Of a stretch of DNA of 6,018 bases, positions 1-5,222 are shown piece by piece. The stretch is from the NCBI GenBank assembly GCA_002384765.1, contig DGBM01000051.1:9030-15047 (forward strand), read 5' to 3'. A program made the translations under genes and the position numbers. The notes under the pieces were generated by a model. It saw only the letters and a program-made list of their open reading frames with translations. It searched no databases and had not been told where the DNA came from. This stretch comes from Demequinaceae bacterium UBA4004 (GTDB lineage: Bacteria; Actinomycetota; Actinomycetes; Actinomycetales; Demequinaceae). Within the stretch, counting starts at the first letter, position 1. Every line of letters starts with the position of its first letter.

Positions 1-423
1 ACCCTGATGACCCCAGGCACCCTAGATTGGGCGGGCGTGGCGGCGCTCAAGCGCGCCCACGCGATCTTCACCGAGCGCGGGTACCGCACCAGGGTGCTTT
101 GCGCCGCGTTCCGTCACCACCTGCACCTGACCGAATTGGTGGGCGGGGAGCTGGTGATCTCGCCTCCGTTCGAGTGGCAGGCAAGGATCAATGCCAACGG
201 CCTTGCACTGCCCTCGCGAATCGACGTGCCGGTCGACCCGGCCATCATCGACGAGCTCGGGCGACTGATCCCGGAGTTCAGCCGCGCCTATGAGCCGGAC
301 GGGATGGGGATCTCCGAGTTCGCCGACTTCGGCCCTACCCGCCGCACGCTGCGCCAGTTCCTCGCGGCCGACGCCGAGCTCGCTGCGCTCGTACGGGACA
401 TCCTGGTGGCGACGCCTGACTGA
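1..423 (+). CDS. Transaldolase-family protein, C-terminal part (5' end outside window)
   Basis: The reading frame is open from the first base, so this is the last 140 residues or so of a longer protein; the ATG at 7 is internal. Transaldolases are TIM-barrel enzymes that move a dihydroxyacetone unit between sugars or sugar phosphates through a Schiff-base lysine, which would lie upstream of the window. Visible here is the end of the barrel: a helix (AALKRAHAIFTERGY), then VLCAAFRHHLHLTELVGGELVISPPFEWQ, which matches the family pattern of a strand with Ala-x-Arg, a Gly-Gly turn and a final strand ending in Ser-Pro-Pro. The tail (FGPTRRTLRQFLAADAELAALVRDIL) is helical and differs from the usual pentose-phosphate transaldolase ending, so a specialised catabolic transaldolase is more likely than the housekeeping Tal. 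A zinc dehydrogenase lies 237 bp downstream on the same strand, which suggests a sugar or sugar-alcohol pathway. The family is fairly certain; the substrate is unknown. Confidence 0.75.
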   Translation, partial: TLMTPGTLDWAGVAALKRAHAIFTERGYRTRVLCAAFRHHLHLTELVGGELVISPPFEWQARINANGLALPSRIDVPVDPAIIDELGRLIPEFSRAYEPDGMGISEFADFGPTRRTLRQFLAADAELAALVRDILVATPD

Positions 424-508
424 CCAGCACGCTTCACGGCGAGCGGACGGTCGACGACAGATATCCGCGGCGGACCGCAACCCACATACGAGTTCCAACC
501 AGGGAAGA

Positions 509-520
509 GAGAACGAGGAA
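509..520 (+). promoter_or_regulatory. Strong Shine-Dalgarno ahead of the 42-aa ORF
   Basis: The run GAGAACGAGGAA lies directly before the ATG at 521, and a second GGAAGAGAG stretch lies just upstream. Such a well-formed ribosome-binding region in an apparent intergenic gap is the main reason for proposing translation there. The nearest gene start downstream, at 661, is too far away to use it. Confidence 0.4.
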
Positions 521-649
521 ATGCGCAGATCACGAGCCACCTTCGCCGTCGGACTTGCATCGCTCGAGGCATCCAAGGCCGCCGCCACACGTCCTCGCCC
601 GGGCACCACTGCCCCGCAGAGCGATGCCACGCCGACGGTATCCCGGTGA
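521..649 (+). CDS. Possible 42-aa small ORF: leader peptide or remnant of a secreted-protein gene
   Basis: This ORF fills most of the gap between the transaldolase and dehydrogenase genes. It is preceded by a strong purine-rich ribosome-binding region (GGAAGAGAG and GAGGAA just before the ATG at 521), much better than those of most genes in the window. The first 15 residues, MRRSRATFAVGLASL, resemble the charged and hydrophobic parts of a signal peptide. The rest is Ala/Pro/Thr/Arg-rich with no domain or lipobox cysteine. Its TGA at 647-649 overlaps a GTG at 646 in the frame of the dehydrogenase (GTGA), so the two could be translationally coupled. It could be a leader peptide, the stump of a deleted binding-protein gene in a sugar cassette, or chance. 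I recognise no family. Confidence 0.3.
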   Translation: MRRSRATFAVGLASLEASKAAATRPRPGTTAPQSDATPTVSR

Positions 650-660
650 GCGGGGCCACG

Positions 661-1653
661 ATGAAGGCGATTGTCAAAGCCGGTCTCGGCCCCGATGCCG
701 TGGTGCTTCAGGACGTGCCAGAGCCAGTGGCCGCACCGGGCTATGCGCGGGTACGGGTCATCGCCACCGGGATCTGCGGAACTGATATCCACGTCGCCCA
801 CGACGAATATCCCTGCGATCCGCCGGTGGTCATGGGCCACGAGATCCTCGGCGTCGTCGAATCGGTCGGAGAGGTGACCGACGCCGCGTGGATCGGCGCT
901 CGAGTGGCGTGCGAGACCTACTACTCCACCTGCGAGACATGTGACTGGTGCCGTGCTGGCAGACGCAACCTGTGCCCAAACCGCCGTTCGCTCGGGTCCT
1001 TCGAGAACGGTGGTTTCGCTCGCTTCACCGTCATGCCCGTGGTCAATCTGCACGTTCTGCCGGACCGCCTCGGCGAGCTAGACGGCGTTCTTTCTGAACC
1101 GTTGTCCTGCGTCACGCAGTGCTTGCTCGATCCGCCCATCGTGAATGCCGGGGATCGCGTGCTTGTCACCGGCCCCGGGGCGATGGGTCAGCTCGCCGCC
1201 CAGGTCGCCAGAGCACAGGGCGGCACGGTGGTGCTCGCGGGCCTGGAGAAGGACGCCGAACGTCTCGCCGTCGCGGCAAGTTTGGGCATCGCCACGACGA
1301 CGAGCACTCCCGAGGTCGACAGTTTCGACGTGGTCATCGAATGCTCCGGAAGCGCGCGGGGCGCGGCGACCGCCCTCGGCGCTGCTCGGAGGGGCGCAAG
1401 CTACGTGCACGTCGGAATCTTCGGCAAGGACGTCACGGCGCCACTAGATCTTGTGCTGTACAAGGAGCTCAGCGTGACAAGCGGCTTCGCGTCCACTCCG
1501 ACGTCGTGGCGCAGGGCCATGGCGCTCATCGAGCAGGGGCTTGTCACCCTGGGACCACTCGTGACGCGCGCGGTTCCGATCCGTGAGTTCCGCACGGCCT
1601 TTGATGCCGCAGCGGCTGGCGAGGGAATCAAGACCGTCGTCATCCCGTCGTGA
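661..1653 (+). CDS. Zinc-dependent medium-chain alcohol/polyol dehydrogenase
   Basis: A 330-residue member of the MDR (zinc alcohol, sorbitol and threonine dehydrogenase) superfamily, which oxidises an alcohol or polyol to a ketone or aldehyde with NAD(P)+ in the cytoplasm. The N-terminal GroES-like catalytic domain carries GICGTDIH (Cys39 as first catalytic zinc ligand), the GHE motif (His60-Glu61) and SEP (Glu146). Four structural-zinc cysteines lie at 91, 94, 97 and 105. The Rossmann domain follows with GPGAMG at 171-176. The set of ligands is complete, so the enzyme is probably active. I chose the ATG at 661 because MKAIVKAGLG matches the usual family start; a GTG at 646 would add five residues, lacks its own good ribosome-binding site, but overlaps the stop of the small ORF. 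Length is near the normal 330-350. The transaldolase upstream suggests that both act in one carbohydrate route; the substrate cannot be deduced. Confidence 0.88.
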   Translation: MKAIVKAGLGPDAVVLQDVPEPVAAPGYARVRVIATGICGTDIHVAHDEYPCDPPVVMGHEILGVVESVGEVTDAAWIGARVACETYYSTCETCDWCRAGRRNLCPNRRSLGSFENGGFARFTVMPVVNLHVLPDRLGELDGVLSEPLSCVTQCLLDPPIVNAGDRVLVTGPGAMGQLAAQVARAQGGTVVLAGLEKDAERLAVAASLGIATTTSTPEVDSFDVVIECSGSARGAATALGAARRGASYVHVGIFGKDVTAPLDLVLYKELSVTSGFASTPTSWRRAMALIEQGLVTLGPLVTRAVPIREFRTAFDAAAAGEGIKTVVIPS

Positions 1654-1691
1654 CGGCGCCTTCGCGCGCGACATCAGACCCTCGCTACGCC

Positions 1692-1762
1692 GTCACCGGA
1701 GATGAGACCTTTACCGAATGTTCACGGTCGTCACTGATTATTCACCACGCCCACGGGTCACT
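1692..1762 (+). promoter_or_regulatory. Candidate PHO box (PhoP-type direct repeats) upstream of phoU
   Basis: Several TTCACC-like hexamers lie on the plus strand: GTCACC at 1692, TTTACC at 1710, TTCACG at 1721, GTCACT at 1730, TTCACC at 1741 and GTCACT at 1757. The pairs 1710/1721 and 1730/1741 are exactly 11 nt apart. Actinobacterial PhoP boxes (Streptomyces) are direct repeats of 11-nt units with a GTTCACC core, and PhoP of Mycobacterium tuberculosis also binds TCAC-containing repeats at 11-nt spacing. The position upstream of phoU, a known phosphate-regulon gene, supports the reading. The two pairs are out of phase with each other by 2 nt (9 nt between 1721 and 1730), so the site is imperfect. 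Confidence 0.5.
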
Positions 1763-1782
1763 TCTGCCTCCAAACACGCCGC

Positions 1783-1810
1783 GAGTGCCACACTAGGAGT
1801 GCCACACTAG
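1783..1810 (+). repeat. Perfect 14-bp tandem duplication in the phoU leader
   Basis: GAGTGCCACACTAG occurs at 1783-1796 and again, directly abutting, at 1797-1810. The second copy is followed by GAAGG. Each unit contains TGCCACACT, which loosely resembles an extended -10 element (TG, one base, then a hexamer with A at 2 and T at 6). The duplication ends 28 bp before the phoU start codon. The repeat is certain; a promoter role is inference. Confidence 0.9.
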
Positions 1811-1827
1811 GAAGGACCCGCCCTACC

Positions 1828-1835
1828 GAGGGAGA
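1828..1835 (+). promoter_or_regulatory. Ribosome-binding site of phoU
   Basis: GAGGGAGA lies a few bases before the ATG at 1839 and is a good Shine-Dalgarno. It fixes this ATG as the start; the next in-frame ATG is at residue 9 of the protein and lacks such a site. Confidence 0.7.
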
Positions 1836-1838
1836 ACC

Positions 1839-2498
1839 ATGCGCACGCTGTTTACCGCCGAGATGTCGGAACTTGCCGACGATCTTGCAGCCATGGCTCG
1901 GCACGTGTCCACGGCCATCGACCGCGCTGGTGAGGCACTGCTGACCAAGAACGTGGAATTGGCGCAACAAGTCATCGCCGATGACGCCAAGCTCGACGAC
2001 ATCGAGGGAACCGTCGACGAACGGTGCGTCCTGCTCATCGCACAGCAGCAGCCCGTGGGGCTCGACCTGCGCACCATCATCGTCAGCCTGCGGATCTCCG
2101 CGGCACTGGAACGCATGGGCGACCTTGCCCAGCACATCGCGGAGGACGCCCGTCGCGTCTACCCCGACAGCGCCGTCCCCGATTCGCATTCTGACCTGGT
2201 GACCGGCATGGTGGAGGCCGCCAAGAAGGCCGCGGAGGAGATTGTCGAACTCATCGAGGGCCGTGACCTCAACGTGGCGGCGCGGATCGTGAGCGATGAC
2301 GACGCCCTGGATCAGTTGCATGCCGAGGCATACAAGCGTGTGCTCGCCGACGGCTTCGAGGCGACCCCGCAAGAGATCCTCAACATCTCGCTGCTGGCGC
2401 GCTACTTCGAGCGGTTCGGCGATCACGCCGTGGGCATCTCGCGCAGGATCGTGTACTTGGTGACCGGCGATCACACTGGCGAAGGCGCGCGCATCTAG
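1839..2498 (+). CDS. phoU: Phosphate transport/signalling accessory protein PhoU
   Basis: A 219-residue PhoU protein with the usual two repeated three-helix domains. PhoU is a cytoplasmic, peripheral-membrane adaptor that links the Pst phosphate transporter to the phosphate sensor kinase (PhoR or SenX3 type) and represses the Pho response when phosphate is plentiful. Each repeat keeps its metal-binding E-x-x-x-D cluster: ALERMGDLAQHI (Glu91, Asp95) and RYFERFGDHAVGI (Glu191, Asp195). The N-terminus MRTLFTAEMSELADDLAAMA and the central LRTIIVSLRISAALERMGD stretch are typical of actinobacterial PhoU. The upstream region carries a candidate PHO box. No pst, phoR/senX3 or phoP/regX3 gene lies within the window, although phoU often sits beside the two-component pair in this phylum. 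It converges on gpmA and shares a bidirectional terminator with it. Confidence 0.95.
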   Translation: MRTLFTAEMSELADDLAAMARHVSTAIDRAGEALLTKNVELAQQVIADDAKLDDIEGTVDERCVLLIAQQQPVGLDLRTIIVSLRISAALERMGDLAQHIAEDARRVYPDSAVPDSHSDLVTGMVEAAKKAAEEIVELIEGRDLNVAARIVSDDDALDQLHAEAYKRVLADGFEATPQEILNISLLARYFERFGDHAVGISRRIVYLVTGDHTGEGARI

Positions 2499-2515
2499 CC
2501 CACCGCACACGACGA

Positions 2516-2551
2516 CGAAGGGCCCCGCCTCATGGCGGGGCCCTTCGCTTT
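2516..2551. terminator. Bidirectional intrinsic terminator between phoU and gpmA
   Basis: A perfect 14-bp stem (arm CGAAGGGGCC-type, 2516-2529, and its complement at 2534-2547) encloses the loop TCAT. On the plus strand it is followed by CTTTGTC, a short T-rich tail, so it ends phoU transcripts 18 bp past the stop. It also sits downstream of the convergent gpmA gene and can act on both strands, though the minus-strand side has no real T-run. Confidence 0.85.
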
Positions 2552-2595
2552 GTCGGCCGACAATGAGAGGTCGACCGAACGTCTGTGATTCGAGG

Positions 2596-3342
2596 CTACC
2601 CTTTCTTGCCCTGGTTGGCCACGGCCTTGATGGCCTCCGCCGCGGCGTCGGGGTCGAGGTAGGTTCCGCCGGCCTTGATGGGCTTGAGGGTCTGCTCGTC
2701 GAGTTCGTAGACAAGCGGGATGCCAGTAGGCACGTTCACGCCGACGATCTCGTCGTCACCCACGCCGTCCAGATACTTGATGATGGCGCGCAACGAGTTG
2801 CCGTGGGCGGCCACCATGACCGTCTTGCCCGCCTTGAGGTCCGGCACGATCGCGGACTCCCAATAGGGCAGCGCGCGCTCGAGAACATCCTTGAGGCACT
2901 CCGTCTTGGGGATCGGCTCGCCCGCGTAGCGAGGGTCACCCTCCTGCGTGTACTGGTTGTCGGCCGAGATGACGGGCGGCGGCACATCGTAGGAGCGGCG
3001 CCAGGTCATGAACTTCTCTTCGCCATACTGTTCGAGCGTCTCGGCCTTGTTCTTGCCCTGGAGGTCGCCGTAGTGGCGCTCGTTGAGTCGCCAGTCGCGC
3101 TTCACGGGGATCCAGTGCCGATCGGCCTCGTCCAAGGCCAGGTTGGCGGTCATGATCGCGCGCCGCAGCAGGGAGGTGTGGACCACGTCGGGGAGCACGT
3201 TTTCGGCCTTCAGCAGTTCGCCGCCGCGCTTGGCCTCGCCCCAGCCCTTCTCGTTGAGGGGCACGTCGACCCAACCGGTGAAGAGGTTCTTGGCGTTCCA
3301 TTCGCTCTCGCCGTGGCGGAGCAGGATGAGTGTGTAAGTCAT
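2596..3342 (-). CDS. gpmA: 2,3-bisphosphoglycerate-dependent phosphoglycerate mutase
   Basis: A 248-residue cofactor-dependent phosphoglycerate mutase, a cytosolic enzyme that interconverts 3-phosphoglycerate and 2-phosphoglycerate in glycolysis and gluconeogenesis through a phosphohistidine. The phosphoglycerate-mutase signature [10 protein letters not shown] holds Arg9, catalytic His10 and Glu12. Other active-site elements are TGW (22-24), SLLRRA with Arg61, [10 protein letters not shown] with proton donor Glu88, and the second histidine in AAHGNSLRA (His180). Length equals the family norm (about 249). The ATG at 3342 is preferred over one 18 bp upstream because AGGATGG lies 6 nt before it and [13 protein letters not shown] is the usual start. 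The lactonase gene lies 79 bp upstream on the same strand and could share a transcript. Every key residue is present. Confidence 0.97.
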   Translation of the reverse strand: MTYTLILLRHGESEWNAKNLFTGWVDVPLNEKGWGEAKRGGELLKAENVLPDVVHTSLLRRAIMTANLALDEADRHWIPVKRDWRLNERHYGDLQGKNKAETLEQYGEEKFMTWRRSYDVPPPVISADNQYTQEGDPRYAGEPIPKTECLKDVLERALPYWESAIVPDLKAGKTVMVAAHGNSLRAIIKYLDGVGDDEIVGVNVPTGIPLVYELDEQTLKPIKAGGTYLDPDAAAEAIKAVANQGKKG

Positions 3343-3421
3343 GAGTCCATCCTGTCGCATCTGCGCGCGAAGCGCTCACGGCCAACGTCCCGGCGGCTCG
3401 CCGGTTCGGGGCGGTCGCCGC

Positions 3422-4495
3422 CTACGCGGGGACGATGCAGGCCGGGCTGGTGACCCGCGCGGACAGGTGGGGCAACGACGCGATCGCGCCCGATTCGGTC
3501 TCCGGCGCGAGGGCGAGCACCTCGGCAAGCGGGAAGGCCCGGACCTCGTGCCCCAGCTCGGCGCCCACCGCCAGATACTCCCCCACCACGGCAAAGTGCC
3601 GTGGCCAGTAGCCCACGTCGAATGCCGCGCGGTAGGTCAGCTCGCCCTCCGGCGCGACGTCGAAGACGGAAATCACATCGGCGCCCCTCACCGACACCAG
3701 CAACACGTCTCCCTCGTGGCGATCCACCAGCGCCACGTGGGCGCTGGAGAGGGCGTCGCCCGTGCGTCGTGGCGCCAAGGTGGTGGGATGGTCCGCAATC
3801 ACCTCGGCCGTGCCCGACGCGCGGTCCCACCGCAGGGTCCTTAGCCGATGGTCGAGTTCGCACACGACGTACAGCGACTCGCCGCGAACGGCGAGGTGGC
3901 GCGGGCCGGACCCGGGAGGAAGATCGGCCGCGATTCCGGGTTCGTACAGGAGCCCGTCCTCGCCTATCGTGTACCGCCTGAGCTGGTCCGTCCCGAGGTC
4001 GGCGACCAGCAGGTGCCGACCCCCGGGCGCGAACGCCGCGGAGTGCGCGTGGGAACTTGTCTGGCGGTCGACCCGCGGCCCCGACCCCTCGTGCGAGATC
4101 GTCTGCGCCGGCGCGGCAGGCGCCGGCATCCCGTCGAGCGCGAGCGGAATCACACTGACCTCGCCCGTGCCGTAGTGGCACACGTAGACCGTGGCCGCGT
4201 CGGGAGCCATCAACACGTGGCAACCCTGCGAGCCGTCGAAGTCGACGCGCGCGACCTCGTGCGGCAGCTCGGCGACATTCCACACCGCCAGTGATGTCGG
4301 GTGCGACTCCTCGACCGCGTACAGCAAGGGCTGGCGCGGGTGTGCCACCGCGAACGAGGGGGCGGGCTCGACGGCGATCTGCGCCGCCGACAGCACGCCG
4401 TCGGCGTCGATCTCCGCGCGCCAGATGCCCTCGCCTTGGCCCACTGGCGTGCCAAGGCCGTCGGGTGGATGGGTGCCGACGAAGAACGTGGTCAT
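3422..4495 (-). CDS. Beta-propeller lactonase family protein (6-phosphogluconolactonase-like)
   Basis: A 357-residue protein of the seven-bladed beta-propeller lactonase family (the fold of E. coli Pgl and of muconate-lactonising enzymes). Members hydrolyse sugar lactones such as 6-phosphogluconolactone, although many actinobacterial copies have no tested substrate. Blade repeats are visible, including GCHVLMAPDAATVYVCHYG (91-109), SHAHSAAFAPGGRHLLVADLG (148-168), GSGPRHLAVRGESLYVVCELD (196-215), SSAHVALVD and WPRHFAVVGEYLAVGAEL. The His-x-His, Gly-Pro-Arg-His and Cys-Glu-Leu positions correspond to residues lining the propeller's central pocket in this family. There is no signal peptide, so it is probably cytosolic. 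The start at 4495 is chosen because MTTFFVGTH begins the first strand; an alternative start 33 bp upstream would add a non-conserved extension. It lies between lsr2 and gpmA on the same strand. Family is confident; the exact lactone is not. Confidence 0.85.
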   Translation of the reverse strand: MTTFFVGTHPPDGLGTPVGQGEGIWRAEIDADGVLSAAQIAVEPAPSFAVAHPRQPLLYAVEESHPTSLAVWNVAELPHEVARVDFDGSQGCHVLMAPDAATVYVCHYGTGEVSVIPLALDGMPAPAAPAQTISHEGSGPRVDRQTSSHAHSAAFAPGGRHLLVADLGTDQLRRYTIGEDGLLYEPGIAADLPPGSGPRHLAVRGESLYVVCELDHRLRTLRWDRASGTAEVIADHPTTLAPRRTGDALSSAHVALVDRHEGDVLLVSVRGADVISVFDVAPEGELTYRAAFDVGYWPRHFAVVGEYLAVGAELGHEVRAFPLAEVLALAPETESGAIASLPHLSARVTSPACIVPA

Positions 4496-4530
4496 GAGTT
4501 CAGCCTGCCACGAGCCGGGCGCCAGCACGA

Positions 4531-4551
4531 GCGGTGGGGGTGCCCCGCCGC
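4531..4551. terminator. Possible hairpin between lsr2 and the lactonase gene
   Basis: GCGG and GGGG arms pair with CCCC and CCGC around a 3-nt loop, with one central mismatch, 22 bp past the lsr2 stop. No T-tract follows on the minus strand, so it is at best a weak or factor-assisted terminator. It may separate lsr2 from the lactonase gene. Confidence 0.3.
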
Positions 4552-4572
4552 CTTAGTGCGCCGTCGGCGTTT

Positions 4573-4884
4573 CTAGTGAACCGCGTCGTACGCGGAACGC
4601 ACCGTGGTCGAGATGCGCCCGCGCTCCGACACGTCGTAACCGTTCGCCTTGGCCCACGCCCGCACCTTGCTCACGTCCGAGCCCGAGCGCGATGTGGCCG
4701 ACGACCTGCCTGACACCTTTCGCGCGGCGGCAATCCATGGCGCGAGTGCGGCACGCATTTCGGCCGCATGTGCGGTCGAAAGGTCGATTTCATACTGCAC
4801 GCCCTCAACGGCAAACTTCACCGTCTCGTCTGCGGGACCGTTGTCGACATCGTCGACGAGAACCACTTGAACCTTCTGTGCCAC
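4573..4884 (-). CDS. lsr2: Nucleoid-associated protein and xenogeneic silencer Lsr2
   Basis: A 103-residue Lsr2, the actinobacterial functional analogue of H-NS, which bridges and silences AT-rich DNA. The N-terminal oligomerisation domain is clear: MAQKVQVVLVDDVDNGPADE followed by a strand pair TVKFAVEGVQYEIDLS and a helix AAEMRAALAPWI. A short Ser/Arg linker (57-69) leads to the C-terminal DNA-binding domain VSKVRAWAKANGYDVSERGRIS, whose Arg-Gly-Arg (88-90) is the AT-hook-like clamp inserted in the minor groove. It is slightly shorter than the usual 110-112 residues because of the linker. Translation starts at a GTG; the AAAGGA site is 6 nt before it, while an ATG 5 nt upstream is out of frame and only 2 nt from the site. 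lysS lies upstream on the same strand, the conserved actinobacterial order. Confidence 0.97.
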   Translation of the reverse strand: MAQKVQVVLVDDVDNGPADETVKFAVEGVQYEIDLSTAHAAEMRAALAPWIAAARKVSGRSSATSRSGSDVSKVRAWAKANGYDVSERGRISTTVRSAYDAVH

Positions 4885-4890
4885 GGCATT

Positions 4891-4896
4891 TCCTTT
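4891..4896 (-). promoter_or_regulatory. Shine-Dalgarno that selects the GTG start of lsr2
   Basis: AAAGGA on the minus strand lies 6 nt before the GTG at 4884. An ATG at 4889 is only 2 nt away and would open an unrelated 23-codon frame. Spacing and the conserved MAQKVQV start both favour the GTG. Confidence 0.7.
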
Positions 4897-5006
4897 CTAG
4901 GTGACGCTCCAATCTTCACACAATAAGACGCGCGATGCCTATGGTCGGATCGTATCCGTTGCATTCTTGTCGGATTCGTCAATGATTGCGGCGATAAACT
5001 ACGCTT

Positions 5007-5032
5007 GAAGAAACCATTGCCGACAGCGGCAA
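5007..5032 (-). terminator. Short intrinsic terminator after the lysS / small-membrane-protein pair
   Basis: On the minus strand TTGCCG, loop CTGT and CGGCAA form a perfect 6-bp stem that begins one base after the TAG of the small membrane-protein gene and is followed by TGGTTTCTTC. The stem is short but the T-rich tail fits an intrinsic terminator. It would separate the lysS transcript from lsr2, which then needs its own promoter in the AT-richer stretch of about 120 bp before its start; I could not fix -35/-10 boxes there with confidence. Confidence 0.5.
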
Positions 5033-5033
5033 C

Positions 5034-5222
5034 CTATTCCGTGGGCTGGTCGCCGTGCTCCGCGGTAAGGCGCTGGGCACGCTGCGCCTCGTCGCGATCC
5101 AGCTGGGCGATCGCTTCCCGTTCGCGCCGGTCCGCGCGGATGATCCCGCGCATGATGAAGAAGAACAGGCCCCCGACGCCGATCGACGGGAGCAGCCCCA
5201 TGGCGAGCGTTCCGATGCTCAT
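5034..5222 (-). CDS. 62-aa single-pass membrane protein translationally coupled to lysS
   Basis: A small hypothetical protein. Residues 5 to about 28 form one hydrophobic segment ([20 protein letters not shown] and following), then a basic stretch RADRRERE and a charged, probably helical tail ([17 protein letters not shown]). By the positive-inside rule the tail should be cytoplasmic. The ATG at 5222 overlaps the lysS TGA (ATGA), so its translation is very probably coupled to lysS; this overlap decides the start, since the frame also runs open through lysS. No functional motif is visible. The coding case rests on the overlap, the coherent membrane-plus-charged-tail pattern and a terminator-like hairpin directly after the stop. 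Function is unknown. Confidence 0.75.
   Translation of the reverse strand: MSIGTLAMGLLPSIGVGGLFFFIMRGIIRADRREREAIAQLDRDEAQRAQRLTAEHGDQPTE

Noticed and set aside
464..474. Short perfect inverted repeat TCCGC-G-GCGGA in the gap after the transaldolase gene
   Set aside because: Five-base arms in GC-rich DNA occur readily by chance and nothing else marks it as an operator.
646..660. GTG at 646 as the start of the zinc dehydrogenase
   Set aside because: It has no good ribosome-binding site and adds five residues before the conserved MKA start. It remains possible because it overlaps the stop of the small ORF, so I note it but prefer 661.
22..1053. Long open frame of 343 codons on the minus strand opposite the transaldolase and dehydrogenase genes
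   Set aside because: Its product is low-complexity, Arg/Gly/His-rich and shows no domain, while the plus-strand frames give clear family motifs. It is a shadow caused by high GC at third positions.
1758..2714. 318-codon minus-strand frame opposite phoU
   Set aside because: It crosses the terminator and the gpmA end, has no recognisable motif and is explained by phoU codon bias.
2563..3453. 296-codon plus-strand frame opposite gpmA
   Set aside because: It is the antisense shadow of a gene with every catalytic residue intact; its own translation is Val/Gly/His-rich without family features.
4104..4130. Repeated and self-complementary GCGCCGGC blocks inside the lactonase gene
   Set aside because: They encode an Ala/Pro-rich surface loop and follow from codon bias; no regulatory role is supported.
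3339..4283. 314-codon minus-strand frame overlapping the lactonase gene in another register
   Set aside because: The product is extremely Arg/Gly-rich, typical of an off-frame reading of GC-rich DNA; the lactonase frame shows repeated propeller blades.
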